From: Geminicoccaceae bacterium
GTDB lineage: Bacteria > Pseudomonadota > Alphaproteobacteria > Geminicoccales > Geminicoccaceae
Assembly: GCA_020446285.1 (NCBI GenBank)
Contig: JAGREZ010000053.1
Coordinates: 1,487 to 8,572, forward strand
Direction of reading: 5' to 3'
Length of the DNA stretch: 7,086 nt
The notes beneath the pieces are model-generated. The model was given only the letters and a program-made list of their open reading frames with translations. It had not been told where the DNA came from and ran no database searches. This document shows, one piece after another, positions 1 through 6,460 of the stretch. The translations under genes were made by a program, and so were the position numbers. Each line of letters begins with the position of its first letter. The stretch's first letter is position 1.

Positions 1-296
1 GCATCCTCGATCATGGGAATCATCAGGGATGTGGCACCGGCATCGAGGATGCGCTTGATGTAGACCTGATCGTTCCACGGCACGCGGACCACGAGCGGAC
101 AGCCGGCAGCGTCGCAGGCACGCATCACATCGACCGAGGTCTCGAGACTGGCGGCGCCATGCTCATTGTCGAGAATGAGAAAGTCGAAACCGGCATATGC
201 CATCAGTTCAGCGGTCGTGGCCGATGACAGGGCAAGCCATGCGCCATAGAGCCGGTCGCCGGCTTTTACCCGTTCTTTCAGTGAGTTGGAATTCAT
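1..296 (-). CDS. HpcH/HpaI-family aldolase, N-terminal part (truncated by window edge)
   Basis: The reverse strand reads from ATG (294-296) through 98 complete codons to the window edge with no stop, so the C-terminal part lies outside. The family consists of metal-dependent class II aldolases that cleave or form 2-keto-3-deoxy acids (HpaI, GarL, RhmA/YfaU and relatives) in the cytoplasm. Visible hallmarks are GAWLALSS near residues 18-25, AGFDFLILDNEHG at 35-47, and RVPWND at 71-76. His46 and Arg71 match the positions of the catalytic His45 and substrate-binding Arg70 known from E. coli HpaI. The later metal ligands cannot be seen. The start is supported by GGGGAG (305-310 on the reverse strand), 8 nt upstream, and by the family N-terminus. 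The family is clear but the substrate is not. The gene is divergent from prkA and on the same strand as the TRAP operon at the other end, which fits sugar-acid or aromatic-acid catabolism (inference). Confidence 0.88.
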   Translation of the reverse strand, partial: MNSNSLKERVKAGDRLYGAWLALSSATTAELMAYAGFDFLILDNEHGAASLETSVDVMRACDAAGCPLVVRVPWNDQVYIKRILDAGATSLMIPMIED

Positions 297-327
297 GTTC
301 TGATCTCCCCATTTGCAAAAGTGTCAG

Positions 328-344
328 TTTCGACCGTGTCGAAA
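328..344. promoter_or_regulatory. 17-bp palindrome, possible operator of the aldolase gene
   Basis: TTTCGAC (328-334) and GTCGAAA (338-344) are perfect 7-bp inverted arms separated by CGT. The centre lies about 40 nt upstream of the aldolase ATG, within its promoter or 5' leader. The size and symmetry suit a dimeric repressor or activator such as a GntR-, LacI- or IclR-type regulator, but no regulator gene is in the window, so the assignment is inference. Confidence 0.4.
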
Positions 345-465
345 ACCTGCCGTGCGCATTTTTAGGAAAAAACCGTCGAATTTCTATCAGACTTTGCATG
401 AATTCGTTTTGGTTGATCAGATGCTTGCAAATATCATGAAAAGTAGAAAAGTGATCTTTTTGCTG

Positions 466-493
466 TTGACCCCGAACGGGGAAGATTTAAACT
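466..493 (+). promoter_or_regulatory. Candidate sigma-70-type promoter for prkA-yhbH
   Basis: TTGACC (466-471, five of six matches to the -35 consensus) is followed after 16 nt by TAAACT (488-493, four of six matches to the -10 consensus). Upstream, A/T tracts at 439-450 and 457-461 resemble an UP element. A short inverted repeat, CCCCG-AA-CGGGG (470-481), overlaps the -35 end and the spacer, where a bound protein could block or modulate RNA polymerase. Transcription would begin near 500 and leave a leader of about 245 nt before prkA. This is judged by eye only; E. coli prkA homologues are under stress/starvation control, and I see no such signature here. Confidence 0.4.
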
Positions 494-747
494 TTTGGTA
501 GCTTAATTGATTTTTTGTTCGATGAAAGGTTGAGCTATCGGTCGCGCGGCGTAATCATCGGTGCCGGTTTTCCCAAAGAGAGCCGGGTCCCGTCATTGGC
601 CACATCGCCTTTCCCCGCCGCGAGATCTCTTCGATATGAATGTCCTGCACGATTTCCGGATCGTTCGTGGCACATGTCGGAGACAGTCATTCGGCCTGCA
701 AGAGAGGAAAACGCCGGTCTCGATGCAACCAGCTGGGATCCGCGCAA

Positions 748-2679
748 ATGTCCGAAGCAACTATCGATTTTGCCGAACTGATCGAAAAGGACCGAGTGGA
801 GCGGGCGAAGGACCGCTGGAGCGGGACCTTTCTCGATTATCTCGAACTGGTCAAGCAGGACGGCGATCTGGCCGATCTCGCGCACAAACGCCTCTATGAC
901 ATGATCACCGGCCCCGGCGTCGACGTTCTCGACACCGAGAGCGATCCGCGCGCCAAGCGGGTCTTCGGCGATCGCCCCATCAAGGTCTATTCCTTCTTCG
1001 AGAACGAGTTCTTCGGCATGGAACGGACCCTCGACAAGATCGTCCGCTATTTCCATGCAGCCGCCATGGGCGGCGAGGAGGCGAGGCAGGTCCTCTATCT
1101 CATGGGGCCGGTCGGTTCGGGCAAGAGCTCGCTTGCGGAAAAGCTCAAGCGTGGTCTCGAGTCGCTGCCGCCGGTCTATGTGATAGACGGCTGTCCGGTG
1201 TTCGAGCAGCCGCTTCACCTGATTCCGCGACATCTGCGCCAGGCATTCGAGGAGATGCTCGACGTGAAGATCGAGGGCGATCTCTGCCCGATCTGCCGGC
1301 ACAGGCTGATGAACGAGTTCGACGGGCGATACGAGACGATGCCGGTCAAGGCGGTTACACTCTCCAAGCGCGCGCGTCGCGGCGTCGGTGTCGTTCCGCC
1401 GGTGGATCCGAACAATCAGGACACCTCCGTTCTCATCGGCTCGGAAGATATCTCCAAGCTCGACCGCTACAGCGAGGGTGATCCGCGCGTGCTCGAACTC
1501 AATGGCGCGTTCAATGTCGGCAATCGCGGCATGGTCGAGTTCATCGAGGTGTTCAAGAACGAGACCGAATATCTGCACACGATGATCACCGCCACCCAGG
1601 AGCGTTTCGTGCCCGCTCCCGGACGCCACGGCATGATCCATGTGGATACCTGCATCGTCGCCCATTCGAACGAGGCGGAGTGGCAGAAGTTCAAGGCCGA
1701 CCATACCAACGAAGCCATTCTCGACCGCATCGTCGTGGTCAAGGTACCCTACAATCTCAGGCTTTCCGAAGAGAGCAAGATCTACCGCAAGTTCCTCGAG
1801 CGCTCGAAATTCGACGTGCGCATCGCCCCGCATACACTTGAGGTGGCGTCGATGTTCGCCATCCTGTCCAGACTAGAGCCTTCCAACAAGTGCGATCTCG
1901 TTACCAAACTGAAGATCTACAATGGTGAGGAGGTTCTCGAAAAGGGCAGGCCGAAGAAACTCACGGCGCATGAGCTCCGCGAGGATACCAGACGCGAGGG
2001 CCTGTTCGGCATCTCCACCCGCTTCATCATGAAGGCGCTGGATACGGCGCTCGCCCAGAATGACGGCATCATTCACCCGATCAATGTGCGTGAGGCACTG
2101 ATCCACATGGTGAAGGAGGCCGATCTCGCCGACGATACGCGCAAGCTCTACCTCGAATTCCTTCAGGACACCTTGCACAAGGCCTATCTCGAACTGCTGG
2201 AGAAGGACATCACCAAGGCATTCGTCTATTCCTTCAAGGACCAGGCCGACACGCTCTTCCAGAACTATCTCGACCATGCCGAGGCGCATGTCACGAAGGC
2301 CAAGGTCAAGGATCCGGTCACCCGCGACGAGATCCAGCCCGACGAGCCGTTCCTGAAATCCATCGAGGAACAGATCGCCATCATCGGCCCGGCCGCGGAA
2401 GGCTTCCGTCAGGAAGTCATCGCCTATCTCTGGTCCGCCAGCCGGCGCGGCGAGAAGATCGACTACACCGCCTACGAGCCTCTCAAGGAGGCGATCGAGA
2501 AGAAGCTCATGTCCTCGGTCCGGGATATCAGCCGCATCATCACCAAGGCGCGTACGCGCGACGAGGAACAGCGTGAGAAATATGACAGCATGGTCGAGAA
2601 CCTGATCGGGCAGGGCTACGAGCCGAACTCCATCGACACGATCCTCAAATACGCTGCCAACCATCTGTGGAAGGATTGA
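748..2679 (+). CDS. prkA: PrkA-family serine protein kinase (AAA+ ATPase)
   Basis: The 643-aa product is a cytoplasmic PrkA, close to the family length (about 630-645). The family joins an N-terminal AAA+-like ATPase domain to a C-terminal part distantly related to protein kinases and acts in starvation, stress and (in Bacillus) sporulation responses. The N-terminus RWSGTFLDYLELVK (23-36) is a family hallmark. The Walker A loop is GPVGSGKS at 120-127; the Walker B/sensor region includes MVEFIEVFK (262-270), TATQE (281-285) and AHSNEAEW (305-312). A CPIC pair at 180-183 could be half of a metal site. The C-terminal part contains KAFVYSFKDQA (490-500), DPVTRDEIQPDEPFLKSIEEQ (522-542) and IEKKLM (583-588), as in Bacillus PrkA. 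Start: an in-frame ATG at 640 would add 36 residues unlike the family, so ATG 748 is chosen, with a weak GGGA 9 nt upstream. The yhbH-like gene follows after 15 nt, forming an operon. Family assignment is firm; targets are unknown. Confidence 0.96.
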   Translation: MSEATIDFAELIEKDRVERAKDRWSGTFLDYLELVKQDGDLADLAHKRLYDMITGPGVDVLDTESDPRAKRVFGDRPIKVYSFFENEFFGMERTLDKIVRYFHAAAMGGEEARQVLYLMGPVGSGKSSLAEKLKRGLESLPPVYVIDGCPVFEQPLHLIPRHLRQAFEEMLDVKIEGDLCPICRHRLMNEFDGRYETMPVKAVTLSKRARRGVGVVPPVDPNNQDTSVLIGSEDISKLDRYSEGDPRVLELNGAFNVGNRGMVEFIEVFKNETEYLHTMITATQERFVPAPGRHGMIHVDTCIVAHSNEAEWQKFKADHTNEAILDRIVVVKVPYNLRLSEESKIYRKFLERSKFDVRIAPHTLEVASMFAILSRLEPSNKCDLVTKLKIYNGEEVLEKGRPKKLTAHELREDTRREGLFGISTRFIMKALDTALAQNDGIIHPINVREALIHMVKEADLADDTRKLYLEFLQDTLHKAYLELLEKDITKAFVYSFKDQADTLFQNYLDHAEAHVTKAKVKDPVTRDEIQPDEPFLKSIEEQIAIIGPAAEGFRQEVIAYLWSASRRGEKIDYTAYEPLKEAIEKKLMSSVRDISRIITKARTRDEEQREKYDSMVENLIGQGYEPNSIDTILKYAANHLWKD

Positions 2680-2694
2680 GCGGACAGCGTCACA

Positions 2695-3888
2695 ATGACC
2701 GTATTTCGACCCTACAGTGAAGGCGATGCCCTGCGCTCCGATCGCAGCGCAGGAGATCGCGCCCGCCATCGCGACAAGCTTCGTCGTTCCATCCGCGACA
2801 ATATCGCCGACATCATTTCCGAAGAGGCGATCATAGGCCGCGACCGCGACCGGCTGATCAAGGTGCCGATCCGGGGCGTGCGTGAATATCGCTTCACTTT
2901 CGGCGACAATGAGGGCGGTGTCGGGACCGGCGACGGCGAGAGCGAGGAAGGTCGTGTCGTCGGCCAGAGCGGCAGGAACGGCAAGCAGCCGGGCGAGGCC
3001 GGAGACGCGGCCGGCGAGGACATCTACGAGACGGAGATCAGCCTCGAGGAACTTGTCGACATCATGTTCGAGGATCTCGAACTTCCGGACATGGAACGCA
3101 AGATTCTCAAGGAAGCACTCTCCGAACGTGTTTCCCGGCGCCTCGGCTATCGCAAGCAGGGGATCCGCGCACATCTCGACCGCAAGCGCACGGCGAGAAA
3201 CCGGATCCGCCGGCAGATCGCGAGCACGCGGGCGGCAGCGCTCGAAGGCGACCGGGCGGCTCTCGAACGGCCGCAGGGCCAGCGTTTTCCGTTCTACAAG
3301 GAGGATCTGACCTACAGGCGGCTTCGCCTCGACACGCGCGAGGAAAGCAATGCGGTGGTAGTCTGCATCATGGACACGTCAGGGTCCATGGACAGGATGA
3401 AGAAATATCTGGCCCGGTCATTCTTCTTCCTGCTCTACCAGTTCGTCTGCACCAAATACCAAAACACGGAGATTGTATTCATCGGCCATCATTCCCAGGC
3501 CAAGGAAGTCACCGAAGACGAGTTCTTCCACCGCGGCGAGTCCGGTGGCACCATGATCTCGTCGGGCTATCTCAAGGCACTGGAAATCGTGACCGAGCGC
3601 TACCACCCCTCACACTGGAACATCTATGCGTTCCACTGTTCCGACGGCGACAATTTCACCAGCGACAATGAGGCAACGGTCAAGGCCGCAACGGAACTAT
3701 GCGAAATCTGCAACCTCTTCGGCTATGGCGAGATCAAGCCAATGGGGCATCACTTCTACGAAAGCACGATGATGGACATCTTCGAGAAGATGGACGCGGG
3801 CAATTTCCAGAGCGTGCTGATCGAATCCCGCGAGGACATCTGGCCAGCCTTCCGTTCCTTCATGTCGAAGGACCCGGTCGAAGCCTGA
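2695..3888 (+). CDS. yhbH: YeaH/YhbH family protein (DUF444), VWA-like
   Basis: The 397-aa product belongs to the DUF444 family encoded next to prkA in many bacteria; Bacillus YhbH (about 392 aa) is a sporulation/stress protein and E. coli YeaH is the counterpart. The biochemical role is not established. The N-terminus (20-66) reads like YhbH, with basic helices, EEAII (43-47) and VPIRGVREY (57-65). A Gly/Asp/Glu-rich linker (72-109) ends in AGEDIYE. The C-terminal half is a von Willebrand A-like domain: MDTSGSM (226-232) supplies the D-x-S-x-S metal site (Asp227, Ser229, Ser231), GESGGT (281-286) the Thr, and SDGD (316-319) an Asp. ARSFFFLLYQF (240-250) and NLFGYGE (340-346) are further family signatures. 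The gene starts 15 nt after the prkA stop without a strong Shine-Dalgarno, so translation is probably coupled to prkA. The usual third partner, spoVR/ycgB, does not follow. It is intact; the symbol follows the Bacillus-type resemblance. Confidence 0.93.
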   Translation: MTVFRPYSEGDALRSDRSAGDRARHRDKLRRSIRDNIADIISEEAIIGRDRDRLIKVPIRGVREYRFTFGDNEGGVGTGDGESEEGRVVGQSGRNGKQPGEAGDAAGEDIYETEISLEELVDIMFEDLELPDMERKILKEALSERVSRRLGYRKQGIRAHLDRKRTARNRIRRQIASTRAAALEGDRAALERPQGQRFPFYKEDLTYRRLRLDTREESNAVVVCIMDTSGSMDRMKKYLARSFFFLLYQFVCTKYQNTEIVFIGHHSQAKEVTEDEFFHRGESGGTMISSGYLKALEIVTERYHPSHWNIYAFHCSDGDNFTSDNEATVKAATELCEICNLFGYGEIKPMGHHFYESTMMDIFEKMDAGNFQSVLIESREDIWPAFRSFMSKDPVEA

Positions 3889-3900
3889 GAACAGACCAGA

Positions 3901-3934
3901 CTGCCGGCGGCACCCTCAGGAACGCCGCCGGCAG
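3901..3934 (+). terminator. Strong GC hairpin after the prkA-yhbH operon
   Basis: CTGCCGGCGGC (3901-3911) and GCCGCCGGCAG (3924-3934) form a perfect 11-bp stem with a 12-nt loop, starting 12 nt after the yhbH stop. No run of T follows, so it is not a classical intrinsic terminator; it may halt RNA polymerase weakly or protect the mRNA 3' end. The stem is certain from sequence, the role is inferred. Confidence 0.5.
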
Positions 3935-3958
3935 GATCCGGATTCACTCTCGCGATGG

Positions 3959-3979
3959 TGCGCCTACTGCTCAGGCGCA
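3959..3979. repeat. Short inverted repeat, second hairpin in the convergent region
   Basis: TGCGCCT (3959-3965) and AGGCGCA (3973-3979) are perfect 7-bp arms around a 7-nt loop. On the plus strand it is followed by a T-rich but interrupted stretch (3980-3996), so it could act together with the preceding hairpin in ending plus-strand transcription. The role is inference. Confidence 0.35.
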
Positions 3980-4030
3980 TTCACTTCGTTCATTCACCCG
4001 AGCGCTAGCTCATTGTTTTTGCATCAATTT

Positions 4031-4061
4031 ATCCAGTCAGATCGGTATGATCTGTCTGGAT
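4031..4061. terminator. Imperfect 13-bp inverted repeat just beyond dctP
   Basis: ATCCAGTCAGATC (4031-4043) and GATCTGTCTGGAT (4049-4061) pair over 13 positions with a single central T-T mismatch and a 5-nt loop (GGTAT). It begins 7 nt beyond the dctP stop codon, the right place for an end-of-operon hairpin. On the minus strand the sequence after it is A-rich rather than T-rich (reverse of 4011-4030), so a classical terminator is not supported. A bidirectional transcript-end structure between the converging operons is the likeliest reading. Confidence 0.45.
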
Positions 4062-4068
4062 CGATGCT

Positions 4069-5127
4069 CTACCGGGTGGCGAGCGTCGCCAGCTCGCTGT
4101 CGACGGTCTGCTCGCAATCGGTGGCAGCACCGGCGAATTTTCCGTACCATTCGGCGCCGAACTGCCCTTCATACCATTCCCGCATCGGTTCCTTTACCGC
4201 ACGGAAGGTTTCCATGTCCTCCTCGGACGGAACATAGATCTCGCCACCGGCCTCGACGAATGCCGCGCTCTGGCGGGCTTCCGCACCCTTGTTGAATTCG
4301 AGCTGGACGTCGGCCATCTGGCGAATGCCGGAGATGGTGAGCGCGCGCAGATCGTCGGGCAGGCTCTCGATGAAATCCTGGCTTACGGCCATGAAGCCGA
4401 AGAGATAGGCATGCTCGTCTATCGTCGCGAACTTGACGACTTCGTGCATCTTGTTGGGAATGATGTCAGTCACCGCATTTTTCGTGCCCTCGACGACACC
4501 GGTGGCGAGCGAGGTATAGAGCTCACCCCAGGCGACCGGGGTCGGATTGGCCTTGAAGAACTGCATCATCTCGACCGGCAATTGCGAGTTGATGACACGC
4601 ATCTTCACGCCTTCGAGGTCGGCCGCGGTCCTTACCAGCTTGTCTGCCGTGAAGAAATTGCGGAAACGTCCGGTATTGCCGACGCCGACCAGATTGACGT
4701 TGCCCGATTTCTCCAGGAAGGTCTTGCGCACATCCTCGAAGAACGGTCCCTTGATCATGCATTCGGCGACCGCGTCGTCGCGAACGATGTAGGGCAGTTC
4801 GATGACCTGCAACTCGGGCATGAAGCCGACGAGGCCGCCGAGTGCGGTATGTGCGATTTCGAGCGTTCCGGCATTGACCTGCTCGACCATCTCGCGAAAC
4901 GAGCCGAGCTGCGAGCCCGGAAAGATCTGCACTTCCATGCGGCCGTTGGAACGGCTTTCGAGGAAGAACTTGAGAAACTCGCCGGCGACATGGTCGTCGC
5001 TGTCCGGCCCGACCGGGCCCGGATGGCCATATTTCAGCACATAGTCGGCGGCGGTGGCGACATGCGCCATGCCGCTTGCGGTCAGGAATGCGACGGCGGC
5101 GATGCCGGCGCAAAGGGTTTTCTTCAT
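4069..5127 (-). CDS. dctP: TRAP transporter periplasmic substrate-binding protein, DctP family
   Basis: The 352-aa product is the soluble receptor of the TRAP system and delivers an organic acid from the periplasm to DctQM. A classical signal peptide is visible: MKK, a hydrophobic stretch (5-20), then VATA-AD with likely cleavage after Ala26. The family pattern follows: LKYGHPGP (31-38), FPGSQLGS (69-76), LPYIVRDD (111-118), GRFRNFFT (153-160), LEGVKMRV (171-178) and WGELYTSLATGVVEG (200-214). Arg177 sits where DctP proteins usually bind the substrate carboxylate; Arg154 is also conserved in type. The ATG is preceded by GGGGAGG (5136-5142), 8 nt upstream, an excellent ribosome binding site. 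The gene is third in the operon, 40 nt after dctM, with a small GAACA/TGTTC hairpin (5143-5158) in the gap. Substrate cannot be read from sequence; the family takes C4-dicarboxylates, sugar acids, keto acids and others. Confidence 0.94.
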   Translation of the reverse strand: MKKTLCAGIAAVAFLTASGMAHVATAADYVLKYGHPGPVGPDSDDHVAGEFLKFFLESRSNGRMEVQIFPGSQLGSFREMVEQVNAGTLEIAHTALGGLVGFMPELQVIELPYIVRDDAVAECMIKGPFFEDVRKTFLEKSGNVNLVGVGNTGRFRNFFTADKLVRTAADLEGVKMRVINSQLPVEMMQFFKANPTPVAWGELYTSLATGVVEGTKNAVTDIIPNKMHEVVKFATIDEHAYLFGFMAVSQDFIESLPDDLRALTISGIRQMADVQLEFNKGAEARQSAAFVEAGGEIYVPSEEDMETFRAVKEPMREWYEGQFGAEWYGKFAGAATDCEQTVDSELATLATR

Positions 5128-5167
5128 GGATCTTGCCTCCCCGAACAGGGCTTTGTTCCCGCCGGTT

Positions 5168-6457
5168 TCAACCCCCGAGGCCCAGAAGACGCGGCAGGGT
5201 CATCGTCAGGGCGGGAATGTAGGTGATGAGCAGGATCACCACCAGGTGAACGAGAAGGAAAGGCCACATGTCCTTGGCGATCTCGACGATCGAGATGCGG
5301 GTCAGCGTCGAGGCCACGAACAGCACGAGCCCCATAGGCGGGGTGGCGAGGCCGATGGTGAGATTGACGCACATCACGATGGCGAAATGCAGCGGATCGA
5401 CACCGAGTCCGATCACTGTCGGGCCGAGCAGCGGACCGAGGATGAGAATGGCGGGGCCGGCATCGAAGAACATGCCGACAAAGAGCAGCAGGATGTTGAC
5501 GCAGAGCAGAACGACGAGAGGATTGTCACTGATGCCGAGCAGAAGCCCGCTCACCGCACTGGGAGCGCCGGACAGCGACGTGACCCAGCCGAACACGGTG
5601 GCTGCACCGATCACCAGAAGGATCGACGATGACGCGATACCGGCACGATAGAGCATGTCGGGAATGCGCGCGAGGGGAAGCGTGCGGGTGACGAAGATAC
5701 TGAGCACGAGCGAATAGGCGACCGCGGCGGCGGCCGCTTCGGTCGGCGTGAAGATGCCCGAGAGAATGCCGCCCAGAATGATGACCGGTGTCATCAGCGG
5801 GAAGAAGGCGCTCGTGAATGCCGTCTTGACCTCGCTCGCCGAGGCACGGCGTTCCGTCCTTGGATAATTGCGTGTCTTTGCCAGCCACGAGGTGACGAGC
5901 ATCAGCCCGCCGCCCATCAGGATGCCGGGAATGAACCCGGCGGCGAACAGGCCGGCAACGGAAACGCCCATGATGTAGGCATAGACCACCATGATGATCG
6001 AGGGCGGGATCACCGGCCCGATGACCGAGGAGGCGGCGGTGATGGCCGCACTGAAACGGCGTGTGTAGCCGTCCTTTTCCATTGCCGGGATGAGGATCGA
6101 GCCGAGTGCCGAGGTGTCGGCGACAGCAGAGCCCGACAGGCCCGCGAACAGCATCGAGGAGAGCACGTTCACCTGTGCGAGGCCGCCGCGCAGGTGTCCC
6201 ACGAGCGTCTTGGCGAAGGCCACCAGGCGAATGGTAATGCCGCCATGGTTCATGATCTCGCCGGCGAGGATGAACATCGGAATGGCGAGCAGCGGGAACT
6301 GGTTGATACCGGAAAAGATGCGTTGCGGCATCATCGAGAGGAAGACGAGCTTGTCCTCGAGGAAGATGCCGACCATCGGTGCGAAGACGAGCGCGAAGAC
6401 GATGGGAACGCCGAGCGTCATGACGAGAATGAGAATGTAGAAGAAACCGAGCGCCAT
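5168..6457 (-). CDS. dctM: TRAP transporter large permease subunit, DctM family
   Basis: This 429-aa inner-membrane protein is the ion-coupled transport subunit, with the usual family length and roughly a dozen hydrophobic segments along its whole length. Signature stretches in order are FPLLAIPMFILAGEIM (54-69), GLSGSAVADTSALGS (106-120), GPVIPPSI (147-154), GIFTPTEAAA (234-243), MFFDAGPAI (329-337) and NLTIGLATPPMG (365-376), matching the two inverted repeats of the DctM scaffold and its Na+/substrate sites. The ATG lies 3 nt after the dctQ stop, with GGGA (6465-6468) inside the dctQ end as a modest ribosome binding site, so translation is coupled to dctQ. The product should assemble with the dctQ product as a membrane complex and receive substrate from DctP. 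No truncation or frameshift is seen. Confidence 0.95.
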   Translation of the reverse strand: MALGFFYILILVMTLGVPIVFALVFAPMVGIFLEDKLVFLSMMPQRIFSGINQFPLLAIPMFILAGEIMNHGGITIRLVAFAKTLVGHLRGGLAQVNVLSSMLFAGLSGSAVADTSALGSILIPAMEKDGYTRRFSAAITAASSVIGPVIPPSIIMVVYAYIMGVSVAGLFAAGFIPGILMGGGLMLVTSWLAKTRNYPRTERRASASEVKTAFTSAFFPLMTPVIILGGILSGIFTPTEAAAAAVAYSLVLSIFVTRTLPLARIPDMLYRAGIASSSILLVIGAATVFGWVTSLSGAPSAVSGLLLGISDNPLVVLLCVNILLLFVGMFFDAGPAILILGPLLGPTVIGLGVDPLHFAIVMCVNLTIGLATPPMGLVLFVASTLTRISIVEIAKDMWPFLLVHLVVILLITYIPALTMTLPRLLGLGG

Positions 6458-6460
6458 GGC

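Larger units (their letters stand above)
297..747. other. Divergent intergenic region between the aldolase gene and prkA
   Basis: This 451-nt stretch has no ORF that resembles a protein I know. Roughly 310-530 is markedly more AT-rich than the flanking genes, with A/T tracts around 360-372, 438-461 and 511-517, as expected of a regulatory region. It holds the aldolase ribosome binding site (305-310), an 8-bp palindrome TTTGCAAA (312-319), a 17-bp palindrome (328-344) and a candidate prkA promoter (466-493). The part from about 530 to 747 is GC-rich again and would form a long untranslated prkA leader if that promoter is used. I looked for sigma-54 type GG-N10-GC elements on both strands and found none convincing, and no convincing -35/-10 pair for the aldolase gene. 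Confidence 0.6.

Noticed and set aside
601..690. Possible sigma-54 promoter before prkA (TGGCCACAT and TGGCACATG look like -24 elements)
   Set aside because: Neither has a GC doublet at the required 10-nt spacing, so the -12 element is missing.
640..747. Upstream in-frame ATG as the prkA start (36 extra residues)
   Set aside because: The extra residues are Cys/Arg/Ser-rich and unlike PrkA, while the protein from ATG 748 begins where family members begin.
515..899. Small plus-strand frames in the prkA leader (starting at 515 and 561)
   Set aside because: They run into prkA in other frames, have no convincing ribosome binding site and no recognisable sequence.
535..1833. Long open frame (432 codons) on the minus strand antisense to prkA
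   Set aside because: It covers the prkA coding region and leader on the opposite strand, matches no known family, and is the kind of frame GC-rich codon use produces by chance.
1873..3174. Long open frame (433 codons) on the minus strand across the prkA-yhbH junction
   Set aside because: It is a shadow of two well-supported genes, with low-complexity Leu/Asp/Ala-rich composition and no recognisable motif.
3699..4295. 198-codon plus-strand frame overlapping the yhbH end, considered as a possible remnant spoVR
   Set aside because: The translation shows no SpoVR-like N-terminus and runs through both the yhbH end (other frame) and the dctP end (antisense).
4411..5226. 271-codon plus-strand frame antisense to dctP
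   Set aside because: dctP on the minus strand has a signal peptide, a ribosome binding site and family motifs; this frame has none of these.
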